This document shows positions 9,334-17,713 of a stretch of DNA of 64,000 nt, piece after piece. The DNA is from Flavobacterium ustbae (GTDB lineage Bacteria; Bacteroidota; Bacteroidia; Flavobacteriales; Flavobacteriaceae). A program made the position numbers and the translations under genes. Below the pieces are notes generated by a model. The model saw only the letters and a list, made by a program, of their open reading frames with translations, did not search any database and was not told the DNA's origin. Numbering within the stretch: position 1 is the stretch's first letter; each line of letters opens with the position of its first letter. Location: NCBI RefSeq assembly GCF_003946915.1, contig NZ_RPOC01000016.1, positions 40,880 to 104,879 on the forward strand, given 5' to 3'.

Positions 9334-9355
9334 TGTAATCGATTGCACAAAATTA
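9334..9355 (-). promoter_or_regulatory. kduI promoter with LacI-type operator
   Basis: On the minus strand the -7 box TAATTTTG (9348-9355, matching TAnnTTTG) is followed without a gap by TGCAATCGATTACA (9334-9347), an imperfect palindrome centred on CG as in LacI/GalR operators. A bound repressor would cover the transcription start. No clear TTG lies at the -33 position. A 25-bp block around the operator is identical at the exuT promoter. Confidence 0.8.
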
Positions 9356-9417
9356 TATTTTTAAATTTAAATAGCATAATTGAATTGAAAAAAAATGCTT
9401 CAATTATCAAAAAACTA

Positions 9418-11013
9418 TTAAAGATCGGTAATTGGACGGTATTTAGGAACTAAAGTTTTCATTACTATCCATCCTGTTAAATAGCAGACTGCACAGATAG
9501 AAAAAATAATCATATAGCCAGAGTTTATTCCGTTCACTACATTTTCTCCAGAAGCAGAAAGCGATTTTAAAAACTCTTCTAAACTTCCTATTCCTTTTTC
9601 AGCAAGAAAAGCCTTTTCTGATACTGCATTTTGAAACTGTGGATATTTTTCTAATAATGGCTGGCCGTTTACTGAACTCCAATTTCTTTGTGTAAAATCA
9701 AACAATACACCAGAACCTTTATTGATTAATGTTGAGCCAACACCTCCTGCTAATCCACCGATACCAGTAATAGTTGCGATTGCTTTCTTTGGAAACATAT
9801 CTCCTACTGTTGTAAAAATATTGGCAGACCAAGACTGATGCGCCGCACCTGCAATACCAATAATGATTACGGGAACCCAATAACTGATATAACCCAACGG
9901 CTGAGCCGCTAAAGCTAATAGAGGAAAAAAAGCAAAAATCAACATCGCTCTCATTCTTCCTTCGTATGGATTCATTCCTTTTTTCTCCACAAAATATGTT
10001 GGAAGCCATCCGCCAATAATAGAAAGCAAAGTAATCATATACAATATAAACAAAGGAAAAGCTGCTTGCGTAGAATCCATTCCGTAAACTGAGCTTAAAT
10101 AAGCTGGTGTCCAAAATAAAAAGAACCACCAAACGCCATCTGTCATAAATTTACCAAAAGCAAAGGCCCAAGTCTGTTTGTATTTAAAACAATCTTTTAA
10201 AGAAACTTTAGCAGCAGTTTCTGGCTTATACCCTTCAATTTTACTATCTGCAATATCATCTTGCTGAATATAAGCTAATTCTTCTGGCGTAACTCTTGTA
10301 TGCTTCTCTGGTTTATCATACATAAACATCCAGAATCCCATCCAGATAAACCCTAAAGCTCCAATGATAATAAATGACATTTCCCATCCAAAAGATTCTG
10401 CAATAAAAGGAATCGTGATTGGCGCTGCTAAAGCTCCAACTGTTGCTCCAGCATTGAAAATACTCGTGGCAAAGGCTCTGTCTTTTTTAGGAAAATATTC
10501 TGCTGTAGTTTTAATAGCCGCCGGAAAGTTTCCTGCTTCTCCAACAGCCAAAACGAAACGAGCAAAAATAAATAAAGCTACACTCACATTGATTACCAAC
10601 GCTGTATCGCTTATTGTACCAATTATTTCTTTTGAGCCATGAAACCCAACAAACCATTCTCCTGTAATAATTCCAGAAGTGGCAATTCCGCAGAATGCAT
10701 GAAGACAAGCTCCTATAGACCAAATTCCGATTGCCCAAAGAAATCCTTTTTTAGTATCTAACCAATCTACAAATCGGCCAGCAAACAAAAGAGAAACTGC
10801 ATAAAAAATAGAAAATAAAGCGGTAATATTTCCGTAATCGTTATTGGTCCAATGGAATTCTGGCGCAATAAAATCTTTCCATGTTAACGAAAGAACTTGT
10901 CGATCTAGATAATTGATTGTGGTTGCGAAGAACAGCAATGCACAAATACTCCAACGGTATTTTCCTGTACTTTTGATGCTTTGATTTGCGGCAACAGTTT
11001 CGGTTTGATTCAT
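9418..11013 (-). CDS. exuT: Hexuronate MFS transporter (ExuT-like)
   Basis: 531 codons with about twelve hydrophobic segments. It imports galacturonate or glucuronate with protons. The N-terminus YRWSICALLFFATTINYLDRQ and the ARFVLAVGEAGNFPAAIKTTAEYFPKKDRA block are signatures of the anion:cation symporter (ACS) subfamily of the MFS to which ExuT belongs. It is longer than the roughly 430-residue enterobacterial ExuT because of an extended loop (about 95-130) and a long insertion before the last helix. It is transcribed from its own operator-bearing promoter, the same way as kduI. Exact substrate is inferred from context. Confidence 0.9.
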   Translation of the reverse strand: MNQTETVAANQSIKSTGKYRWSICALLFFATTINYLDRQVLSLTWKDFIAPEFHWTNNDYGNITALFSIFYAVSLLFAGRFVDWLDTKKGFLWAIGIWSIGACLHAFCGIATSGIITGEWFVGFHGSKEIIGTISDTALVINVSVALFIFARFVLAVGEAGNFPAAIKTTAEYFPKKDRAFATSIFNAGATVGALAAPITIPFIAESFGWEMSFIIIGALGFIWMGFWMFMYDKPEKHTRVTPEELAYIQQDDIADSKIEGYKPETAAKVSLKDCFKYKQTWAFAFGKFMTDGVWWFFLFWTPAYLSSVYGMDSTQAAFPLFILYMITLLSIIGGWLPTYFVEKKGMNPYEGRMRAMLIFAFFPLLALAAQPLGYISYWVPVIIIGIAGAAHQSWSANIFTTVGDMFPKKAIATITGIGGLAGGVGSTLINKGSGVLFDFTQRNWSSVNGQPLLEKYPQFQNAVSEKAFLAEKGIGSLEEFLKSLSASGENVVNGINSGYMIIFSICAVCYLTGWIVMKTLVPKYRPITDL

Positions 11014-11120
11014 AGTAAGTGGGTATTATAGTTTTATAATTTTGGTGATCTTAAAAGACTATATTTACTGCTTTCTAAAAATATTAAAATCAATAAATTA
11101 GCATCTTTAAAGAAAATTAA

Positions 11121-11164
11121 TGTAATCGATTGCACAAATATAGTTTTTAATCTGTACAATCCAA
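11121..11164 (-). promoter_or_regulatory. exuT promoter with LacI-type operator
   Basis: On the minus strand a TTG (11162-11164), 19 bases of spacer, the -7 box TATATTTG (11135-11142) and then the operator TGCAATCGATTACA (11121-11134) follow one another. The geometry of box and operator is identical to that at kduI. About 105 bases of leader separate it from the exuT start. The rest of the 11014-11418 spacer shows nothing else recognisable. Confidence 0.85.
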
Positions 11165-11418
11165 ATAATATTGTATGAAAAATTATTTTAAGTCATTAAA
11201 TAAACATATTACATAAAAAAAAGAATACAAAATTACACATTAAACAATATATTTGTTAAAAGGCAATAGGCGAATTTTATCCTTTTTATGGGGTAAAATT
11301 GTCCTAAAATCTATATTTTGTAAGTTTATTACATTCTAATTTTTCTTTCTGGTCAAGTTATTTAATTTCTTTCAGTAAACTAGAATAAACAATTGTCAAA
11401 CAATTAATTATAATCAAA

Positions 11419-12354
11419 TTGAAAACCTCAAAAACACAAACTTTAAGAAGTGTAACTTTTAGCTTTCTTCTTTTTTCAGGAATTTTTAATGTTAGTGCAC
11501 AAAATCAAGTAATCCCGCTTTGGAGTAAAATTCCTGACGAAATAAAAGCAGATTACAAGGAAAAAGAAGTTATAAAAGAGGGGAAAATGCAGAGCACAAG
11601 CCAGGTTTCTGTACCTACTTTAAGCATTTTTATTCCGAAAGAAATAAAACCAAACCAGACAGCAGTTGTTATTTGTCCAGGTGGCGGCTATACTCATTTG
11701 GCCTTTGATAAAGAAGGAACAAAAGTTGCAGAATGGTTTAATAGTTTAGGAATTGCCGCTTTTGTATTAAAATACCGAATGCCGACCGATTTAACAATGA
11801 AAAACAAAAACGTTGGTCCGTTGCAAGATGCTCAAGAAGCCATTCGCTACGTAAGGCAAAATGCATCAAAATGGAAAATCGACGCGAATAAGATTGGGAT
11901 TTTAGGCTTTTCTGCTGGAGGACATTTGGCTTCTACTGCCTCAACCCATTATGACGATAACGTATATGAGTCGGCTTTTAAGGTTAGCGCGCGTCCCGAT
12001 TTTTCGCTATTGATTTATCCTGTAATTTCAATGGAAAATGAAATTACGCATAAAGGTTCACAAACCAATTTACTTGGAAATAATCCTTCAAAAGAATTAA
12101 TAGATTCATTTTCGAATGAAAAGAAAGTTACTTCAAAAACACCGCCTACTTTTTTAATTCACGCGACAGACGATACTGTCGTAATACCAGAAAACAGCAT
12201 CAATTACTATTTGGCTTTAAAGAAAAATGGTGTTTCAGCAGAGTTGCACATTTATGAAAAAGGAGGTCACGGATTTGGTTTAGGCGTTGCTGATACTAGC
12301 AAATTTTGGACAAGAGATTGCGAAGAATGGCTAAAAGCAAACGGCTATAATTAA
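11419..12354 (+). CDS. Secreted alpha/beta-hydrolase (carbohydrate esterase-like)
   Basis: 311 codons from a TTG start; no ATG lies upstream in frame and a signal peptide follows at once (hydrophobic VTFSFLLFSGIFNVSAQ), which supports the TTG. The fold is alpha/beta hydrolase with the oxyanion run CPGGGY at 86-91, nucleophile S165 in GFSAGG, acid D251 or D252 in HATDD and H284 in GGHGFG. Such enzymes (annotated as xylan/acetyl esterases or BD-FAE type) remove acyl groups from plant polysaccharides or diets of sugars. Its position beside the uronate locus fits deacylation of pectin-like material, but the substrate is not shown by the sequence. Confidence 0.82.
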   Translation: MKTSKTQTLRSVTFSFLLFSGIFNVSAQNQVIPLWSKIPDEIKADYKEKEVIKEGKMQSTSQVSVPTLSIFIPKEIKPNQTAVVICPGGGYTHLAFDKEGTKVAEWFNSLGIAAFVLKYRMPTDLTMKNKNVGPLQDAQEAIRYVRQNASKWKIDANKIGILGFSAGGHLASTASTHYDDNVYESAFKVSARPDFSLLIYPVISMENEITHKGSQTNLLGNNPSKELIDSFSNEKKVTSKTPPTFLIHATDDTVVIPENSINYYLALKKNGVSAELHIYEKGGHGFGLGVADTSKFWTRDCEEWLKANGYN

Positions 12355-12388
12355 AAAAAGATGGGCAAAACTTTTACAAGTTTTGCCC
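12353..12388 (-). terminator. Intrinsic terminator of the xus-type operon
   Basis: On the minus strand a perfect 11-bp stem GGGCAAAACTT / AAGTTTTGCCC (12363-12373 with 12378-12388, 4-base loop) is followed by TTTTTTT. It lies 55 bases after the last gene of the iron-uptake operon. On the plus strand no U-tract follows. Confidence 0.88.
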
Positions 12389-12442
12389 CTTATCAAAAAA
12401 AAAAAAAACAAAAAAGGAATTAAAAAAACCATTTTAGTATGT

Positions 12443-13882
12443 TTAAGCAGTAACTTCTTGTTCTGCTGTAGTTTTCAATTTAGGGACAGGAATTGCCTTA
12501 CTTGCTGCTTTTGGTTTTGGAGCAGGTTTCTTTTTGCCAAATTTCTGTTTTCCCCACCAAATAATAAATCCTGTAATAGGTAAGCTGGCAGAAATTAAAC
12601 TCGCTAAAAATGCAATAATTTTACCTGTAAGTCCAAGAACACTTCCTACGTGAATATCATAATTCATACGTCGGATTTTGTCTGGAATATTGGCCTCGAT
12701 ATACTTTCCGGAGAAAGGTGTTTTAATCGAGATTTCTTTCAAACTCTGCTGATCAAAACTGTATCGGTCCATGTTATAAAAAGTGTGTTTCTTTTTGTAA
12801 ACAAAAGCGCCAATTGGATCTGCAGGTTTCCCAGGAATGCTAATCATAATTCCAGCAGCCTGAGGATTTTCTTTTCTTATATTCAATAAAACTTTATCGG
12901 CTGTTGTGATATTGAATTCTTTTACATGAGTGGTATCAGACTTTGGAGATTCGCGATTTTCTGTAAGCGGTTTACCTCCAGAGGTTACCCAATATAATGA
13001 TTTACTCCACCATCCAAAACTCCATACTAAACCCGTTACGGCTATAAAAAACAGGAAAATACAGCTGTAAAAACCAAGTACATTATGCATATCATAATTG
13101 ACACGTTTAAAGCTGGCATCCCATTTAATTTTAAAACTTTTATCTATTATAGATTTTATCCATTTTGTAGGCCACCATAAAACGATACCTGAAATTAATA
13201 GCACGACAAAAATTAAAACTGCAACTCCTACAATTGGTCTCCCAATATCATAAGGAAGCCATAATGCACGATGCCCGTTTAAAATCCATCTGAAAAAATC
13301 TGGAGAATCTCCTCTCGAAAAAGTTTTTACGTTTAATACTTCTCCCGTATACGGATTCATATAAACGCTAATAAAAGTTCCAGATCTTCTACCGCCTTTG
13401 CGTTTTTCACCTTTTCCTTTTCCTTTCCTTTTTTCAGCGGCTTTTCCTTGCGGTTTTACTTCTGATTTGGCATTTTCATTTTTAGCAAAATCCCTTTTTC
13501 TTTCTCCTTTTTTATGTTCGCCTTTTCCGCCTCTTTCACCTTCTCCTTTTTTCTCCACAAAATAACCCACAATTGCTGCTTCGTCTTTTGCTCCAAAAGT
13601 CACACTTGTAGCTTTCTTGTCTTTCATTTTTTTATCTGCAATCGATACCAATTGCGACGGAAGTAAAAATGCTTTTTCCTGAGGCTTTACAAAACGCCAG
13701 TCTTCAATAAAATCTTTTATTTCATTTTCAAAAACATAAATACAGCCTGTAAGACTGACAATTACTACAATAATTCCAGAGGCTAACCCAAGCCACAAAT
13801 GTAGCCAAGCCATGATACGCTTAAAAAGCGACTTTTTACTTTTTTTCTTGTTATTAGGTTTTGGTTTTGACGAAGAAAACAT
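12443..13882 (-). CDS. xusC: PepSY-domain inner-membrane protein, XusC/FoxB-like ferric-siderophore reductase
   Basis: 479 codons. Four membrane segments are seen (about 24-50, after IGRPIVG, after DMHNVLGFY, and near the end) with conserved histidines at helix ends: WLHLWLG, LNGHRALWLP, YDMHNVLG and YDIHVGSVLG. PepSY_TM proteins of this type (FoxB in Pseudomonas, XusC in Bacteroides) are thought to reduce iron in siderophores at the inner membrane with bound haems. An unusual very basic, glycine/lysine/arginine-rich insert lies at about residues 111-168 in the periplasmic loop. It is the third gene of the operon receptor-lipoprotein-PepSY and is followed by a strong terminator. Confidence 0.85.
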   Translation of the reverse strand: MFSSSKPKPNNKKKSKKSLFKRIMAWLHLWLGLASGIIVVIVSLTGCIYVFENEIKDFIEDWRFVKPQEKAFLLPSQLVSIADKKMKDKKATSVTFGAKDEAAIVGYFVEKKGEGERGGKGEHKKGERKRDFAKNENAKSEVKPQGKAAEKRKGKGKGEKRKGGRRSGTFISVYMNPYTGEVLNVKTFSRGDSPDFFRWILNGHRALWLPYDIGRPIVGVAVLIFVVLLISGIVLWWPTKWIKSIIDKSFKIKWDASFKRVNYDMHNVLGFYSCIFLFFIAVTGLVWSFGWWSKSLYWVTSGGKPLTENRESPKSDTTHVKEFNITTADKVLLNIRKENPQAAGIMISIPGKPADPIGAFVYKKKHTFYNMDRYSFDQQSLKEISIKTPFSGKYIEANIPDKIRRMNYDIHVGSVLGLTGKIIAFLASLISASLPITGFIIWWGKQKFGKKKPAPKPKAASKAIPVPKLKTTAEQEVTA

Positions 13883-13958
13883 AATCGGATAGATAAATAG
13901 GATAAATAAAAAAACCGTAAGTCCTCATAAAAAAATAAGGACTTACGGCAAAAAAATA

Positions 13959-15191
13959 TTAGTATTTTAATTTTTGGATTGCAGTAATTTGACCACCTTC
14001 AACTTTCATACCTTTTGTTGCAACAGCAGTTGTACCGTTGATTGAGTAAATCCAGCTTCCTTCAGGAGTATTTATACCTACAATCGCAGAATTACCATCT
14101 TCTGATGTAATGTTGTAGCGGCTAGTAACAGAAGTCAATGTTTCTGGCGCATTTGTTACCCAAGTAAATGTCTGATTGTAAACATCTGCAATTGCCATTT
14201 TTACAGCACCATTATTTTTACCCGCATTTCCGTACATTAACAATAGGAATTTTCCTTTTGAAATATAAGTAGTAGAAGAGATTTTGTATCCTCCAGATTT
14301 CTCTTGAACATTAAAGAAATAAGACTTGTCAAATTCTGTAGTTCCTTTTTTGATTTTTACAACCGCTGATGGTTTAGTAGAAGTCAAAGTCGCATTGCTG
14401 GTAGCAATTGCACCAGAGAAACCGTAAGCATCACCATTTTCATCTTGGAATAATCCGTTTGTAAAGTAAGCTCCTAAGTAACTTGTACGGTTGTCTTTGA
14501 TTACTTTTTCTAATTTAAGTTCTGGATAATTGTAAACTGCTACCCAAGTACTATCTGGATTAGCTGTACCAAAGTTGTCTAATCCGTCACCTTTAATACT
14601 CATGTACGGCATAAATACTTTATCTCCTACTTGAGTTGCCCATGTAAAGAAGGCTCTTTCTCCGTTTCCAGCTAATTTTTTAGTATCTTGTTGTGCTTCA
14701 CCAGTAATTAATGATTTTTCAGCATCAATTTTGTACATCATAGCGATAGATGCTGCACCACTTCTTGGAACTTTAACAGTTAAAATATCTTTGTTTACAG
14801 CAGCAAAAACGTGTACCGTTTCTGCCTGAAAATCAGATTTTTTCTGCAATTTACCTTCACTTGTTAAATTATAAGTAGTTACAGCACCTGGATTTCCTTG
14901 TCCGTACAATAAACTAAAAAAGTTATTCTGTGCTGTAATGTAATAACGGTAAGTTCCGTCTTGTTCAATACCATTACCAATTGTACTAATTGTTCCTGTA
15001 GAAACATCATCAGTAGTCAATAAGTAATCTGCAATTCCTACTGCCCCAGTAGTTGCTGTAATGATATATTTTGTTTTACCTGTATCTTCTCCTCCTCCAG
15101 TTCCGTTTCCAGAATTATCATCACTGCTGCATGAGAATGTTGTAAAAGCTATAAAAGCTGCGAATAAAGCTAATTTGTTACCTTTTTTCAT
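13959..15191 (-). CDS. xusB: DUF4374 lipoprotein, XusB-like siderophore-binding protein
   Basis: 410 codons. A lipoprotein signal ends at C21 (FTTFSC) and is followed by SSDDN, an acidic run like known surface-export signals of Flavobacteriia, so display on the cell surface is likely. The body matches DUF4374 as remembered: GERAFFTWATQVGDKVFMPY, NPDSTWVAVYNYPELK and the closing repeats of a beta-propeller-like fold. In Bacteroides, XusB of this family captures ferric enterobactin for the TonB receptor XusA. Here it lies between the receptor and the PepSY gene, the same order as XusABC. Ligand identity is unknown. Confidence 0.85.
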   Translation of the reverse strand: MKKGNKLALFAAFIAFTTFSCSSDDNSGNGTGGGEDTGKTKYIITATTGAVGIADYLLTTDDVSTGTISTIGNGIEQDGTYRYYITAQNNFFSLLYGQGNPGAVTTYNLTSEGKLQKKSDFQAETVHVFAAVNKDILTVKVPRSGAASIAMMYKIDAEKSLITGEAQQDTKKLAGNGERAFFTWATQVGDKVFMPYMSIKGDGLDNFGTANPDSTWVAVYNYPELKLEKVIKDNRTSYLGAYFTNGLFQDENGDAYGFSGAIATSNATLTSTKPSAVVKIKKGTTEFDKSYFFNVQEKSGGYKISSTTYISKGKFLLLMYGNAGKNNGAVKMAIADVYNQTFTWVTNAPETLTSVTSRYNITSEDGNSAIVGINTPEGSWIYSINGTTAVATKGMKVEGGQITAIQKLKY

Positions 15192-15215
15192 ATTATTATG
15201 GTGTTAAAAAATTTA

Positions 15216-17606
15216 TTAATTTGATTTGCTAAAGAAGTATCTGAATTTTATATAAAAAGCGCGACTTGGTTTTTGTAATGAAAAATTATCATATAATTTA
15301 TTATCGAACAGATTTTTACATTCAAAAGCAATATTGTACTTTCCGTCTGCAAGTGTATATACTGCATTTAAATCGTGATTGAATTGCTGTGGAATTTCTA
15401 ATTTACTGTCTTTGCTTCCCATGCTAGGCCAAGACAAATAGTAAGTATGAACATATAGTAAATTATAACCAACAGATAAGTTGTTGCCTTTTTTAAACAC
15501 ATCATTAAAAAATACAGTCGCATCAACATTACCGTACATATAAGGTATGTTAGGAATTCTATCTTTGTAGAACCAAGACACAAAGTTTTCGCCTGGTTCA
15601 TATTTAGTCATATTACGAAGATTTTGATAGGTCAAGTTGATACCACTTGTAAATCTTTTTCGGTACGAATATCTAATCTCTCCATCAACACCATAATTGG
15701 TCATTTTACCAAGATTTACTGAATAACTGTCTACTTGATTGGTAAATAATGTGTTTCTAATAAAATCTCTAGCATCGCGATACATGAAATTTACATCAAA
15801 AGCCAACGCATTTACTTTATTGAAACTTGTTTGATAACTTGCTCCCAAATTGTAGTTGTAACTAGTTTCAGGCTTTAAATCGATGTTTGGTGCAACGTTT
15901 TCATTCGGATTACCAAAAAGTTCTCTAGAGCCTGGAAGACGATAACTCTTTTCAAAAGAAGCTTTTATTTGCAGGTTCTCTCTTAGGTAATAACTTGATG
16001 CAGCGCCATATCCAAGTGTAGAAGTTTTATCTTCAAATATTTGATATGCAATGTCACCCGCATTCCCGCTAGGATTATAACTTCTTGAATATTTTGTAAA
16101 TAGATCGTAATTTTTTAAGAACACAGAAGTACTCCATTTTTTATTATAATCGAATTTATATCCTAACCCTAAAATATTTTTTTGCGTTTTTCTTGGCTGC
16201 TGATACGCTATAGATTCTGGAACTAATTCATCTTCTTGTTTACGATCAAAAGTTGTAAAAGTGTTATTCAACATAAACGAATGACGCTCACCAAGACTAT
16301 AGGTTGCATTGGCATTTACAATACCATTATTGTCTTTTAATTTCATTAATGTTCTGCTCCTCTCACCTCCAGCACCACTGTACTGAATGTAATCTCCAAA
16401 CCAGTTGTATTTTCTGTAAACTGTATCTACAGTCTGCTCTTCACCAAAATTGTAGTTTGCGTTTAAGTTCACATTCAAACCTTTTGTAAATAAATCTTTT
16501 ACCTGATATTTAATAGTTGGCATTAAGATATTTCCTTGTGTATAACGGCTTCCAAAAACAGCTTTCATTCTTGCTCCAGTCTGGATATCGGCTTTATTTT
16601 GTCCGCCTGTAAAACCGATTAATAATTTATCAGCATATTTTTTTCCGGTAATACCAACATTTACAATTACGGTTTCATTATGGTAAGTATCATGAAATCT
16701 TCTCACTCTTGCATTTGGGAAATATTCGCCCGTTTTCAAATCTGCTGCTTCAACATTTACCCAATAATTATTATCTGAATAGTTTTGAAAAGCATTGATT
16801 TCTGTTGTAAAACCACTCTTTGCCGTATATCCAGCATTTATTGCCGTTTTATGAGTATTAAAAGAACCAAATGAATAAGAAGCATCAAAATAAGTTCTCG
16901 GTTTGCTGTTGGTTACGATATTTACTGCACCTCCTAGAGCATCTCCACCCAGCCAGATTGGCACTACACCTTTGTAAACTTCAACACGATCTGCGAGATT
17001 AATTGGAATATTATTCAATTGGAAAGATGACCCGAAATTGTCCATTGGAATTCCATCAATAAAAACTTTAATTTGATTACCCGAGAAACCATTAATAGCC
17101 AGTTCTGATTGTGAGCCTACCCCTCCTTGTTCACGTACTCGTACACCAGAAACTCGGTCTAATGCATGAGAAAGATCTAAAGTGGTATTATGCAATTTCT
17201 TAGCATCAATAGCTGTAACACTATAAGCTTGTTTATTAACCTTATCTGTTGCGGTACGTCCGATAACAGTAACACTTTCTAATTCTTGCAATTCATTGTC
17301 TAACTGAAGTGAAATTGTAACGTTATTATCTAAAACTTCAATTTGCTTTTTCTGACCTGAAAATCCAATAGCAGAAATTTTCAAAGTGTATTTTCCGGGC
17401 TTCACATTTTTAAAAACAAAATTCCCGTTTTCATCCGAAATCATGCTTAAATCCGTTTTATCAATAATTACGGTTGCAAAAGGAATTGTTTGACCTGATT
17501 TTTCAGTAACTTGTCCCGATACCAAAAAACCTTGATTTTGCTGAGCTTTTAATACGATTGAAAAGAACAAAAATGAAATAAAAAATAAAAATTTACGCGT
17601 TGACAT
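15216..17606 (-). CDS. xusA: TonB-dependent siderophore receptor, XusA-like
   Basis: 796 codons. A signal peptide (FLFFISFLFFSIVLKAQ) is followed by a carboxypeptidase-regulatory-like beta-sandwich (SGQVTEKSGQTIPFATVIID, about 29-105), a plug (VSGVRVREQGGVGSQSELAI) and a 22-strand barrel ending in the aromatic-rich FYIKFRYFFSKSN. It moves an iron complex across the outer membrane using TonB energy. First gene of the operon with the DUF4374 lipoprotein and PepSY protein; the spacing of 24 bases to xusB supports co-transcription. An AraC regulator is divergent and its probable sites lie just upstream. Confidence 0.9.
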   Translation of the reverse strand: MSTRKFLFFISFLFFSIVLKAQQNQGFLVSGQVTEKSGQTIPFATVIIDKTDLSMISDENGNFVFKNVKPGKYTLKISAIGFSGQKKQIEVLDNNVTISLQLDNELQELESVTVIGRTATDKVNKQAYSVTAIDAKKLHNTTLDLSHALDRVSGVRVREQGGVGSQSELAINGFSGNQIKVFIDGIPMDNFGSSFQLNNIPINLADRVEVYKGVVPIWLGGDALGGAVNIVTNSKPRTYFDASYSFGSFNTHKTAINAGYTAKSGFTTEINAFQNYSDNNYWVNVEAADLKTGEYFPNARVRRFHDTYHNETVIVNVGITGKKYADKLLIGFTGGQNKADIQTGARMKAVFGSRYTQGNILMPTIKYQVKDLFTKGLNVNLNANYNFGEEQTVDTVYRKYNWFGDYIQYSGAGGERSRTLMKLKDNNGIVNANATYSLGERHSFMLNNTFTTFDRKQEDELVPESIAYQQPRKTQKNILGLGYKFDYNKKWSTSVFLKNYDLFTKYSRSYNPSGNAGDIAYQIFEDKTSTLGYGAASSYYLRENLQIKASFEKSYRLPGSRELFGNPNENVAPNIDLKPETSYNYNLGASYQTSFNKVNALAFDVNFMYRDARDFIRNTLFTNQVDSYSVNLGKMTNYGVDGEIRYSYRKRFTSGINLTYQNLRNMTKYEPGENFVSWFYKDRIPNIPYMYGNVDATVFFNDVFKKGNNLSVGYNLLYVHTYYLSWPSMGSKDSKLEIPQQFNHDLNAVYTLADGKYNIAFECKNLFDNKLYDNFSLQKPSRAFYIKFRYFFSKSN

Positions 17607-17641
17607 ATCTTTAATTAGACTAATTATAAATAACTTTGCTG

Positions 17642-17709
17642 CAAAAGTACCATCAACGTCTTGATAAAAGATAGGGAAAAACGGATTATTATTTTGTAAA
17701 AACGGATTA
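17642..17709 (-). promoter_or_regulatory. xusA promoter with 21-bp-spaced direct repeats (AraC site)
   Basis: The minus-strand -7 box TACTTTTG is at 17642-17649. The 12-bp sequence AAAAACGGATTA occurs twice, at 17677-17688 and 17698-17709, exactly 21 bp (two helical turns) apart, as expected for a two-headed AraC protein. The repeats fall about 28-60 bases upstream of the -7 box and also just before the araC start, so one site could serve activation of xusA and self-control. No good -33 box is visible, which fits an activated promoter. No Fur-like box was seen. Confidence 0.72.
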
Positions 17710-17713
17710 AATT

